A stretch of DNA of 64,000 bases from the NCBI RefSeq assembly GCF_032271945.1, contig NZ_CP130319.1, positions 3,739,001 to 3,803,000 of the forward strand. The letters are read 5' to 3'. Below, piece by piece: positions 1 through 8,839 of the stretch. The position numbers were made by a program, and so were the translations under genes. The stretch comes from Paenibacillus sp. MBLB1832 (GTDB taxonomy: Bacteria > Bacillota > Bacilli > Paenibacillales > NBRC-103111). The notes beneath the pieces were generated by a model. The model was not told where the DNA came from. It saw only the letters and a list, made by a program, of their open reading frames with translations, and made no database searches. How positions within the stretch are numbered: position 1 is the stretch's first letter; each line of letters opens with the position of its first letter.

Positions 1-1812
1 TTATCCAACTTGACGTACCGTTAACCATCCCATTAAATGAATTTCCTGATGAATCGGACGCCGTCGTTCCACTGCTTTCATTTAGCTGCCATTGCCCGAT
101 CGGATCTTGCGACAAAGGAATACCTGGCTCAAGCGCGACTAAGGATACCCTGTCAACATAGGCTGTATTGGAAGTAGTTCCATCTTTATAAACTCTTATG
201 GTCACGCTAGTGCTACTAGGTCCAGTCGTAAATTGAAGTGTGGGATGCTGCATATTAAAAGGTTGGAGGTTCCGTTGTCTGCATATAGACCAGCCGCATA
301 ATGCAAGGCAGAAAAATTATGTATTCGGTTATACCTCCATTCGGAGTTCCCAACGTCCATGCCATAAGGATGGAAAGGCTCATCATCCTTATTGCCATCT
401 TTAAGTATTTGTGAAATATCATTGTGCTCAATGATCGTATTGTAATAGTAGTCCTGAACAGCATTGCTGCCGATATCATGTATCGTATTGTAACTGATCA
501 AAAATCTTCTGCCATTTGCAATCACAGCCATTAATGCGTCATGGATGTCGTTGTTTACGACTTTAGACTCCTCGCCACCAAGCGCAAAAGCAGCTGTTGT
601 TTTAGCATTCTTAATGACGCTATTTTTAAGTATATTGGCCCGACCATAATGGTTATAAGCCATACCCCCAGGTACAATTCCGCTATCTGTTGTCATTGCA
701 CCTGAGAATCCCACATTTCCCGGATCATACCCAGCAGAATATGACACTCTTGAAATTGCCGGATAATCTGCAACAATCCCATCAATACCTGAGTCTTGTG
801 AATCCCAAGTTCTTATTCCAGTTCCGAAGATATTCAAACCTTTAATATGGATATTTGTTGAAGTCCCCAAGTCGAAGCCCCATTTGCGGGACTTCATTTC
901 CACCAAATGATTAGCCGGGCAATCGCCTGTTGGCGTGTATAAAAATAAGGTACTATTTGAAGCATCGATATACCATTCAGTAGCAACATCCAAGCCAGCG
1001 CGCGAGCCAGCTAAATAAAACTTTTTGGTGCCTGTATCAGGTGCATAACCAGGTTTTGTATATGCCGGCAATTGCCAAGCATATGCACCTAGACCTGGAT
1101 CAAGGTAGGTTATCCTAGGGTTACTTGAAGTATAGCCTGTAATCGACCAGCCGAAAGTTCCCCAACTGTCATAACTGGCGGCAACGATGACGCCACCTTT
1201 CCAAGCATCGTCCCCCCGGGAATCGAAGCGTTCTCGATGTAGGGATATCCAACGGTGGTGATTGTTGCAAGTGCTCTGCCTTTATTGGGACATTGAGCTA
1301 ATGTTATCTCCTGTCCATCTACGAACAATTGCACATTAGCCAAATCTAAGGAATATGTAACTCCAGATTGCTTATAAATGTTTCCGGAATCAACCACCCA
1401 TCCTGTTTGATCTACAACATCCAAACCACTAATCGTGACAATGTCATTGTTATAATTTTGGAACGTAATAGGATTACTTGATGTCCCGCTATTCGCAGGC
1501 GCTACCGTTTCCCTGTAGGTACCTGCCATAATATTAACAGTATCCCCCGCTGCCGCAACGCTTGCTGCCTTTTGTATCGTATTGAATGGCGATGTTGTCG
1601 AAGCTCCATCATACTATCGCTTACATAATAAGTTGCTGAATCTTCTTCTGTATGTGCAATGGATGGATGAACTGGTAGCAAGGCCTGGATTAAAGTTAAA
1701 CAAATACATAGAATCAACATTTCAACATTCTAATAAAAAAATCGTGTTTTTTCATAGAACTCAATGCAAAGAGCAAACTGAAACAGATCAATAAGTACCA
1801 ACTTTTCTTCAC
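1..1812 (-). pseudogene. secreted right-handed parallel beta-helix protein with CBM and LamG-like domains, broken by frameshifts; runs off left edge
   Basis: The original start is probably GTG at 1812, nine bases after GAGGAG, giving a signal-peptide-like N-terminus (VKKSWYLLICFSLLFALSS). The frame stops soon after and resumes near 1720 (TEEDSATYYVS). It shifts again near 1560, where the piece 1110-1529 begins (GTYRETVAPANSGTSSNPI). Further shifts lie near 1215 and 265. The 202-1071 piece has typical beta-helix repeats (IHDIGSNAVQ, IIEHNDIS). Bases 1-255 encode a beta-sandwich CBM-like strand pattern and then the start of a LamG/concanavalin-like domain (GQWQLNESSGTTASDSSGN). The likely original role was extracellular binding or cleavage of a polysaccharide. 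At least four frame breaks in 1.8 kb make it a decaying gene, unless the assembly is poor here. Confidence 0.8.
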
Positions 1813-1912
1813 GTGACGATCACTCCTCAATTAGTGTGTATTGCTAGACATCTGACTGAGAAATGAAGTAATGAGTTTTTAACAGTTAATACGAATCTTA
1901 TAAGCTTCCCCC

Positions 1913-3265
1913 CTATAACCGAATCTCCACGATGTCCAACGTCTCCCCATTCCATGATGCTGGTAGGTTGAGAGTGAATCTGTTGTCTGAGTCGTTCCAT
2001 TCAAAACTCAGATCTTGCGCATTGCGAAGCAGTCGAACTGAAGCCGGTCTGGAAATGCCCTCCAACGTAACAGGACCCGTATGCTCAGGTAATAGATGCA
2101 GGTACCAGGTATCGCCACGCTTCGTAACGGGAACGCTGCTGTATAATTGATAATCATCACTATCCACGTCGAAGATGGCCTGACGGTGTACACTCATCCA
2201 TTCTTTAATTTCATCGAAGCGTACGAACAAGTCATCTGGCAACGTCCCGTCAGGTCTCGGGCCTATGTTAAGTAACAGGTTGCCTCCCCATGCTCGGACA
2301 CGGGATAGAAGGGACAGCATCCAAGACGTTGGTCTATAAGCCTCTGTCTTATGCGTATACCCCCAGATTCCTGCTGGATGACTACTCCAGACATCGCAAT
2401 GCTCCCAGATTTGGGTAGGTTTCGAGGTAATGCTTTTGACCCAGTTGTAACACTCGGATGAAATATAATCGCCGCCGCCATGCATTCTCGGACTAATGAT
2501 GATCCCCGGCTGAAGCTCGCGGATCTCTTCAATGGAAATTGCATCCTTCACTTCTTCTCCACCATCGAACCAGATAATATCAACTTGCCCGTATTCCGTG
2601 AGCAACTCGATAATTTGTCCGCGGACATACTGCTGAAATTGCTCGTCCCAGCCATCTGGTTTGGCTGGCAGCTCAATAGGTTCGTGCTCAAGTCCCAACG
2701 CTGGACCTTCACCTTTCCTGTGTTTGTATCCAAAAGACATGTACTCCCTGTTGTAATACCAATCAGGCGGAGAATAATAGAGCCCAACCTTCAGGTTGTT
2801 GCGCCGGCAAGATTCGACGAACGGACGGACCAAATCGCGACTGTTCATGTGCGTTCGAGTACCATACTCGCCGAATCGGCTCGGCCACATAGCATATCCG
2901 TCATGATGGCGTGTTGTAAGCACGGCGTAAGTAAATCCGGCGTCGGCAGCAGGCTTCAGCCAAAGATCAGGATCGTAGCTGTCCGGCTGGAACTGCTCTG
3001 CTAATTTGAAGTAATCACTGGGTTTCACTCTATGTGGATTTGAATCCCAGGGCGTATCTGCTATCATCCCCCAAGAGAGGTCGCTATCTCCGTGAACACT
3101 GGATATTCCCCAATGGATAAACAGTCCAAGCCCCGCGTCTTTGAACCATTGTGCGCCTGAATGGGAATTGCTCGCGTATGTTCCCTCAATCTGCGAACTT
3201 GCAGCACCAATCAATTGATGTTGGTCTTGCACGGCATTTCCATGATTTCCCTTTGTACTAGTCAT
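1913..3265 (-). CDS. alpha-L-fucosidase, GH29
   Basis: 450 residues with no signal peptide, so probably cytoplasmic, acting on imported fucosides. The GH29 TIM-barrel signatures are visible: FIHWG (49-53), TTRHHDGYAMW (117-127), and IIWFDGG with the expected nucleophile Asp near 234. Retaining hydrolysis of terminal alpha-L-fucose is the family activity. The length fits catalytic barrel plus a small C-terminal beta domain. ATG at 3265 follows GGAGATGAG. It lies downstream of an importer and a two-component system, which suggests that the importer carries a fucosylated oligosaccharide. A terminator separates it from the binding-protein gene, so it may have its own promoter or depend on read-through. 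The exact fucoside linkage cannot be read from sequence. Confidence 0.9.
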   Translation of the reverse strand: MTSTKGNHGNAVQDQHQLIGAASSQIEGTYASNSHSGAQWFKDAGLGLFIHWGISSVHGDSDLSWGMIADTPWDSNPHRVKPSDYFKLAEQFQPDSYDPDLWLKPAADAGFTYAVLTTRHHDGYAMWPSRFGEYGTRTHMNSRDLVRPFVESCRRNNLKVGLYYSPPDWYYNREYMSFGYKHRKGEGPALGLEHEPIELPAKPDGWDEQFQQYVRGQIIELLTEYGQVDIIWFDGGEEVKDAISIEEIRELQPGIIISPRMHGGGDYISSECYNWVKSITSKPTQIWEHCDVWSSHPAGIWGYTHKTEAYRPTSWMLSLLSRVRAWGGNLLLNIGPRPDGTLPDDLFVRFDEIKEWMSVHRQAIFDVDSDDYQLYSSVPVTKRGDTWYLHLLPEHTGPVTLEGISRPASVRLLRNAQDLSFEWNDSDNRFTLNLPASWNGETLDIVEIRL

Positions 3266-3348
3266 AGTTTCTCATCTCCTAAGTCTCTGTTCTCACAATT
3301 TACGCCCCTGTCAGCTACTTGATATTAAGAGAAACAGTCTATTGTAAA

Positions 3349-3390
3349 AACGAGTCAATACTTCTCATATAGAGAAAGCAATGACTCGTT
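3349..3390 (-). terminator. Rho-independent terminator after the binding-protein gene
   Basis: Perfect 9-bp stem AACGAGTCA/TGACTCGTT (3349-3357 with 3382-3390). Read on the minus strand it is followed by TTTTTACAAT. It ends the transcript of the importer operon before the fucosidase. Confidence 0.75.
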
Positions 3391-3411
3391 CCTTGGATAT
3401 ATTTTTCTTAA

Positions 3412-5016
3412 TTATTTCTTAGTTTTCAAGAACTCATCAACTTGCTTTTGTAACTCAGCTACTACTTTGTCAGAACCTGCAGCTTTCATTTTGCTAATGA
3501 ATTCTGCATATTTCTTATCAGAGTCAGCAACTGCTCCTGATTCTAGGACAAGCTGTGCAGTAGTCCCAGCATATTCTTTAACAACTGCCGCAATTTGTGC
3601 CAGTTCTGTTTTAATTGGATCAAGATTAGGTTTAAAACCAAGTAATGGTGAAACCGTTGCGCCGCTGTTCATGTCCTGCCAAGTTTTCACAAAGTTAGGG
3701 ATGTTCGCTTGCGTTTCATAAGCATTGCCTGTGTTACCCATTGCATAGGCAAATGTGCCATATTTGGCATCTGCAGTTCCTTGGCCGGAGTAACCAATCG
3801 TTTCAATTTTGTTGTCGCCCGTTTTCTTATAGTGCTTGCCTTCAATACCCCATACGAGAAGGTTGTAAAGATCTTTACCCTTAGCTGTATCTAACAAGTT
3901 AATAAGCTGCATTGCGCGCTCAGGGTTTTTAGATGTTCTTGTAATCGCTAGGTTCGTGGAATCGGTCAAGCCGGAGATTACGTACTTCTCTTCCATCGGG
4001 ATGAACTGAATTGGGAAACCATATCTTTTGGATTCCGCCGCTGAAGCATCCTCAACACTACCAACGATCGTATGGAACCAACCAACGTTTCCGTCTGGCT
4101 TTCCTTCGTCTTGACGTTGATTTTGCAAGCTTAACATATCTTTACGAATGTAACCTTTCGCATACCAATCCGTCATCGTTTTGATAAAATTCTGCTCTTC
4201 CGGTGTGTCATACCAATTGACAACCTTTAAGCTTTTCGGATCTTTCAAATCACCTACTAATTTGAACGGTTGTGCCGCTGAAATTAACAAATTATGATGC
4301 TGCATTGTTGTAAGTACGTTCGGGCTAAACCCTTTGCGCAATTGATTGTTCTGCTTCAATTTCTCCAGGTAGTCTCCGATGACAGCGAGAGACTCCTTGG
4401 ATACAGGGCCTGTTTTATAGAATGTATCCTGTGCTGCCTTCGGATCGATGTATCCTTTATCAACAAACTCTTTCGGTACACGCAACGTTGGACGGGCATC
4501 TACGGCTTGTTGATAATTTGGAATCGCATACAATTTGCCGTTCACACGAGCGCGATCCAACACCCAAGATGGAATTTCTTTCTTAATATCCGGTGCATAT
4601 TTATTAACCAGTTCATCAATAGCCACATAGGAGCCTTTGTTGACTTCACCTAGATAATCCAATACAAATCCTGTCCATGCAATGTCAATCTCCTCAGAAG
4701 ATGCTGCCATAAGCTTCCATTTATCAGCGTATTCTGCTTGCGTTAGTGGTACGAATTCTACCTTCGTATTTGGCAGTAATGTTGCCAATCTCTTGTTAAA
4801 CTCATCATAAACCTCTTGCGAATCTGCTTGCTTACCAGGCCCCATTGTTACAAACTTCAGTGTAACTGGTTTAGATGTGTCTGCTGTTGCTGCAGCGCTT
4901 GGTGCTGCACTAGTAGAAGCCGAAGGCGTGCTTGTTTTACCGCACGCGGTTAAGATTAAAGCTGTTGTCATGCTAAGAATAATCGTCTTGCTAAACACCG
5001 TTTTAAACGATTTCAT
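3412..5016 (-). CDS. extracellular sugar-binding lipoprotein of an ABC importer (LplA type)
   Basis: 534 residues. The signal peptide ends in a lipobox (ILTAC, Cys25), so the mature protein is anchored on the outer face of the membrane. A Ser/Ala/Thr-rich linker follows, then a two-lobed family 1 solute-binding fold. The C-terminal SKNPERAMQLINLLD stretch is typical of the large LplA-like binding proteins of Paenibacillus. It is third in a minus-strand operon behind two permeases (gaps of about 36 and 92 bp), next to a GH29 fucosidase, so a fucosylated oligosaccharide is the inferred cargo. The start ATG follows AAAGGGGC. No ATPase gene is nearby, as is usual for this type, where a shared MsmX-like ATPase is encoded elsewhere. 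Confidence 0.9.
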   Translation of the reverse strand: MKSFKTVFSKTIILSMTTALILTACGKTSTPSASTSAAPSAAATADTSKPVTLKFVTMGPGKQADSQEVYDEFNKRLATLLPNTKVEFVPLTQAEYADKWKLMAASSEEIDIAWTGFVLDYLGEVNKGSYVAIDELVNKYAPDIKKEIPSWVLDRARVNGKLYAIPNYQQAVDARPTLRVPKEFVDKGYIDPKAAQDTFYKTGPVSKESLAVIGDYLEKLKQNNQLRKGFSPNVLTTMQHHNLLISAAQPFKLVGDLKDPKSLKVVNWYDTPEEQNFIKTMTDWYAKGYIRKDMLSLQNQRQDEGKPDGNVGWFHTIVGSVEDASAAESKRYGFPIQFIPMEEKYVISGLTDSTNLAITRTSKNPERAMQLINLLDTAKGKDLYNLLVWGIEGKHYKKTGDNKIETIGYSGQGTADAKYGTFAYAMGNTGNAYETQANIPNFVKTWQDMNSGATVSPLLGFKPNLDPIKTELAQIAAVVKEYAGTTAQLVLESGAVADSDKKYAEFISKMKAAGSDKVVAELQKQVDEFLKTKK

Positions 5017-5108
5017 TTTTGTTTTGCCCCTTTCAATATGTTTACTAATATATTATACAGCCCTGGAACTTGTTTTTTATACGACCCAGAACTGGTATAA
5101 ACAGGTAG

Positions 5109-6002
5109 TTATCCTTTTACTGCACCAACCGTAAGTCCTTTAGAGAAATATTTCTGGAAGAATGGAAACACCATAAGAAGAGGTCCAGCCGCAACGATCG
5201 CCATAGCAAATCGGATGGATTCTGATGGCAATTTATACAGATTTACATTTTCCATCGTCAAGTTATAAGTCATGGAATTTTTGAGGAAATCTATTTCCAA
5301 CAAGATTCGTTGTAACAGGAATTGCAAGGTATAGAGTTTCTCATTACGAATATAAATCAAGGATGTAAACCAATCATTCCATTTGTCCAGCAGTACAAAC
5401 AATGCAATGGTTGCAAGAGCTGGTTTAGCCAGTGGGAGAATAATTTGCCAATAGACTCGAAATTCACTAGCACCGTCCATTTTGGCCGATTCAACAAGAG
5501 CATCAGGCAATCCTTGAAAGAATGTGCGTAAAATAATGATATAGAAAGCATTGGCTAGCGTCGGTAAAATATACACAAAGATTGTATTATTGAGATGAAG
5601 ATACTGCGTAATGAGAATATAGCTTGGAATAAGTCCTCCACCGAATAGCATTGTGAAGAAAATAAACAAAGTAATTGGTCTGCGAAGTTTAAAACTTCTT
5701 CTAGATAACGCATATGCGCAAGTGGACATCACGAACAATCCACAAATCATGCCGCCTACCGCCTGAACAGAAGTCGTTAGATAAGCAAACAAGATTTGCT
5801 GGGGCTTACCGAAAATGAGCTTATATGCCGCCAGATCGAACTGAACAGGGATTAATTTATATCCATATTGCAATAACGAATCCTCATTGGAGAATGAGAC
5901 GGAAATAACCAGAAGAAATGGTATGATAAACGCTAAACTTAATAGAATCAAGAACACATGAATCAACGTATTGCCGATATTAGTAGATAACGACTTTGGC
6001 AT
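5109..6002 (-). CDS. sugar ABC transporter permease (LplC/YtcP type)
   Basis: 297 residues with about six transmembrane helices. The EAA loop is present (DALVESAKMDGASEFRVYWQIILPLAKPALA), which docks the ATPase, and the family ending FFQKYFSKGLTVGAVKG is seen. GAAGGAGGCGG precedes the ATG. It is the second permease of the importer, between the LplB-type permease and the binding protein, and works as a heterodimer with the former. Confidence 0.92.
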   Translation of the reverse strand: MPKSLSTNIGNTLIHVFLILLSLAFIIPFLLVISVSFSNEDSLLQYGYKLIPVQFDLAAYKLIFGKPQQILFAYLTTSVQAVGGMICGLFVMSTCAYALSRRSFKLRRPITLFIFFTMLFGGGLIPSYILITQYLHLNNTIFVYILPTLANAFYIIILRTFFQGLPDALVESAKMDGASEFRVYWQIILPLAKPALATIALFVLLDKWNDWFTSLIYIRNEKLYTLQFLLQRILLEIDFLKNSMTYNLTMENVNLYKLPSESIRFAMAIVAAGPLLMVFPFFQKYFSKGLTVGAVKG

Positions 6003-6038
6003 TCTGATCCGCCTCCTTCTTACGCTTTTGTTTGTAAT

Positions 6039-7007
6039 TTAGAATAATGCATTTTCAGGTCTTATTTTCGTAACAATCCAGTTACTGATGACGATTAGAA
6101 TAAGTCCAACAACAGATTGGAACAATCCTACAGCAGCTGAAATCCCGAAATCTCCTGAACGCAATCCCCGGTAAACGTAAGTGTCAATCACATCCGTTGT
6201 TGGATACAACACACCGATATCTCTAGGAATTTGATAGAACAATCCAAAATCTCCTCTGAACAGATTGCCAATTGCCAGAATGATGATAATGGTTAACACT
6301 GGTGTAAGCGAAGGAAGTGATATCGCAAATATTTGTCTCAATCGTCCAGCACCATCAATTTTGGCTGCTTCGAACAATTCTGGATCAACGCTCATCAAAG
6401 CCGCGTAATAAATAATGGAGCTTAATCCAACTGTTTTCCAAATTTCCACTGAGACGATGATATAGGGCCAGTACTTGGAATTAGAGTAAACATCAATCGA
6501 CTCAAATCCAAAGAAATGGATGATTTGATTGAAATAACCTAATGAAGGATTAAATAACGCATACGTCATATATCCGACTAAAACCCATGATAAAAATTTT
6601 GGCATGATCATGGATGTTTGATAGAATTTTAAAGCCAATTTCCCGCGAACCTCGAACAGCAAGAGTGCAACTGTAACGGCCGCAATATTACCCAATACGA
6701 TAAATACACCAGCATAACTTACTGTATTTCTTGTAATTCGCCATGCATCCATGGACGTAAAGAAGAATTCGAAATTTTTGAAACCAACCCATGAGCTTCC
6801 AAGGATACCTTCGCTATACTTATAATCTTTAAATGCGAGTATGACACCAACCATCGGTGTATAGTGAAAAATTAGATAATATAAAATAGCCGGTAAGGTT
6901 AGGAGAAATAAGGCTATATTCTCTTTGACCATTCTTTTAACTGAATTGCGACGAAGTGGCTTCGTCAATGCCTTATCTGTCATGCTATGCAGTGCGCTCT
7001 CTCTCAT
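6039..7007 (-). CDS. sugar ABC transporter permease (LplB type)
   Basis: 322 residues, inner-membrane permease with about six helices and a cytoplasmic N-terminal extension of about 30 residues. The EAA motif PELFEAAKIDGAGRLRQIF and the ending IRPENALF are typical of LplB-like subunits. It is the first gene of the minus-strand importer operon. The ATG at 7007 follows AAGGGGGATACGACAC. It is divergent from the response-regulator gene across about 230 bp, which fits control of this importer by that two-component system. Confidence 0.92.
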   Translation of the reverse strand: MRESALHSMTDKALTKPLRRNSVKRMVKENIALFLLTLPAILYYLIFHYTPMVGVILAFKDYKYSEGILGSSWVGFKNFEFFFTSMDAWRITRNTVSYAGVFIVLGNIAAVTVALLLFEVRGKLALKFYQTSMIMPKFLSWVLVGYMTYALFNPSLGYFNQIIHFFGFESIDVYSNSKYWPYIIVSVEIWKTVGLSSIIYYAALMSVDPELFEAAKIDGAGRLRQIFAISLPSLTPVLTIIIILAIGNLFRGDFGLFYQIPRDIGVLYPTTDVIDTYVYRGLRSGDFGISAAVGLFQSVVGLILIVISNWIVTKIRPENALF

Positions 7008-7186
7008 GTGTCGTATCCCCCTTTGCTTAATTTAATTCTACGAAATAGGGGTATAATTGAATAGGTAGCCAAATTAAAGATACGGTTACGAAACTTGTGC
7101 AAATCGCGACGAAGAAGGCACTTAAAGCAATTAAAGTTACTTTTTTCAACTAATCCTTGGCATATACGTAGAAAGACTCCAATAAC

Positions 7187-7207
7187 AGCGTATCATTACG
7201 CTATAAT
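7187..7207 (+). promoter_or_regulatory. inverted repeat and -10 box of the two-component operon
   Basis: AGCGTA-TCAT-TACGCT (7187-7202) abuts a perfect TATAAT (7202-7207), 15 bp before the ribosome binding site. No good -35 box is visible at the expected distance, so an activator or autoregulation at the repeat is possible. This is inference from position only. Confidence 0.4.
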
Positions 7208-7237
7208 GAAGTGAAAACATCGAGAGGTGGACGTACG

Positions 7238-8839
7238 ATGTACAAGCTTATTCTGGTAGACGACGAAGAGATAGTACGCAGAGGGTTACGATATTTCCTA
7301 GACTGGGAATCACTTGGGTTTCAGATCGTTGCTGACTTCGAGGACGGTAGAGAGACCATTGAATATTTAAAGACCCATGAGGTTGACATTGTTCTAAGCG
7401 ATATTCGAATGGCAGAGGTTAATGGCATCCAATTAGCCAAGCATATATATGAAAACTATCCGCAGATTCGTGTCATTATCATTAGCGGTTACAAAGATTT
7501 CGAGTATGCTCAACAAGCCATTGCCTATAATGTAGAGAATTATTTATTAAAGCCGACGAAATACGATGTAATTACCGATGTATTCCAGAACTTGAAGCTA
7601 AAGTTAGATCAACAGAAAAGTGATTCTATTCGGCAACAACAGAAATCTGTTCGCTTTGATGAGCTTCTTCCACTATTGAAAGAGCAATTCTATACCGATC
7701 TGGTGATGGGTGCCTTGCGTAATACGAATGAGCTGCATAAGCGCATCCAATTATTATCTCTTTCCTTAGACCCTGCCCATTGTCCTTGCGCTTTAATTGA
7801 TTTAGAACTATATGAGCGAGAGAAGCTGACAATTAAGCCAGAAAAACTAACCTATTCGTTAAAAAGCATTTTCCTTGCTGAAAATGCTAATTTCTTGTAC
7901 AAAGCCGTCTTCAATGAATATCAGGGGATGAAATTACTTGCTTTTCCAAATCATGCTGTAACTCAGGAAGAACTTCGTAAGCAACTCGATACTGAGCTGA
8001 ATGAAATTATTTCCCGAATCCGAACCAATTTTGACATCGAGATTCGTTATCATGTGACAGCCACATTTTCTAATTTGATTGAATTGGCCCAATTTAGCCT
8101 ACCCTTAAAGCTCGTCTATGAAGAGACGCGAGGTAAAGACCGATTGGAGCCGATCGAATATGACAATTTGCTGGAGAAGTACAAATTATTCATGGCGCAT
8201 ATAATGGACGGCCAAATTGAGAATACCATAAGCATGCTTGATCGACTCATGGACGAATTTCGTGATTTGCCCATCTCATTTATCCATCGTTTGATAATGG
8301 ATCTATTCGCAATGGTATTTCGATACTACGCGGATCGCGGGCAAGTTGGTAAGATTCCGCATGAGACCGCTCACAATTACCATGCTGTTATTGAAATCAA
8401 CGATCTAGAGGAAATCCGTAAGTGGGCCAAGCAGTTTATCCATGACCTTATGATCCTCAATGTTAACACGAAAGAATCTAATGCCACCCTGATTGTCGAA
8501 GCAGCGCAGAAATATATTTTACAGAACTTTCATCGGGACTTGTCGCTGGAAGAAGTGGCTAATCACGTTTTCTTGAATCATATCTATTTTAGTCGAATCT
8601 TCAAGCAAGCCTTAGGTATCAATTATATTGATTATTTAACCCAATTGCGCATTCATAAAGCAATTGAATTGTTAGAATCACGTCAATTCAAAATTCAAGA
8701 GATAACCGAAAAAGTTGGCTATCTCAATAGTAAATACTTTGCCCGCTTGTTCAAACAAACAACAGGTGTCAGTCCAAAAGATTATATTCGACAACAAAGC
8801 TTGCTTTCAAAAGGTGCTGAAAATGAAAACAAACCGTAA
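7238..8839 (+). CDS. response regulator, REC plus AraC-type HTH (YesN type)
   Basis: 533 residues from ATG 7238, chosen because GAGAGGTGG lies just upstream; the longer frame from 7211 lacks a site. The N-terminal receiver domain has the acidic pair VDDEE, phospho-acceptor Asp near 55 (VLSDIRM) and Lys in LLKPTKYD. A long middle region of unknown fold follows. The last ~100 residues form two AraC helix-turn-helix motifs (LSLEEVANHVFLNHIYFSRI and ITEKVGYLNSKYFARLFKQ). It overlaps the kinase gene by 17 bp. The inferred role is activation of the divergent importer operon and perhaps the fucosidase when the partner kinase senses sugar. Confidence 0.93.
   Translation: MYKLILVDDEEIVRRGLRYFLDWESLGFQIVADFEDGRETIEYLKTHEVDIVLSDIRMAEVNGIQLAKHIYENYPQIRVIIISGYKDFEYAQQAIAYNVENYLLKPTKYDVITDVFQNLKLKLDQQKSDSIRQQQKSVRFDELLPLLKEQFYTDLVMGALRNTNELHKRIQLLSLSLDPAHCPCALIDLELYEREKLTIKPEKLTYSLKSIFLAENANFLYKAVFNEYQGMKLLAFPNHAVTQEELRKQLDTELNEIISRIRTNFDIEIRYHVTATFSNLIELAQFSLPLKLVYEETRGKDRLEPIEYDNLLEKYKLFMAHIMDGQIENTISMLDRLMDEFRDLPISFIHRLIMDLFAMVFRYYADRGQVGKIPHETAHNYHAVIEINDLEEIRKWAKQFIHDLMILNVNTKESNATLIVEAAQKYILQNFHRDLSLEEVANHVFLNHIYFSRIFKQALGINYIDYLTQLRIHKAIELLESRQFKIQEITEKVGYLNSKYFARLFKQTTGVSPKDYIRQQSLLSKGAENENKP

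Noticed and set aside
2480..3004. Plus-strand 174-codon frame opposite the fucosidase
   Set aside because: Antisense shadow of a strongly recognisable GH29 gene; no start signals.
7020..7180. Possible promoter for the 6039-7007 permease on the minus strand
   Set aside because: TAGAAT and TTCAAT are only 15 bp apart and several other pairs are as good; no supported call.
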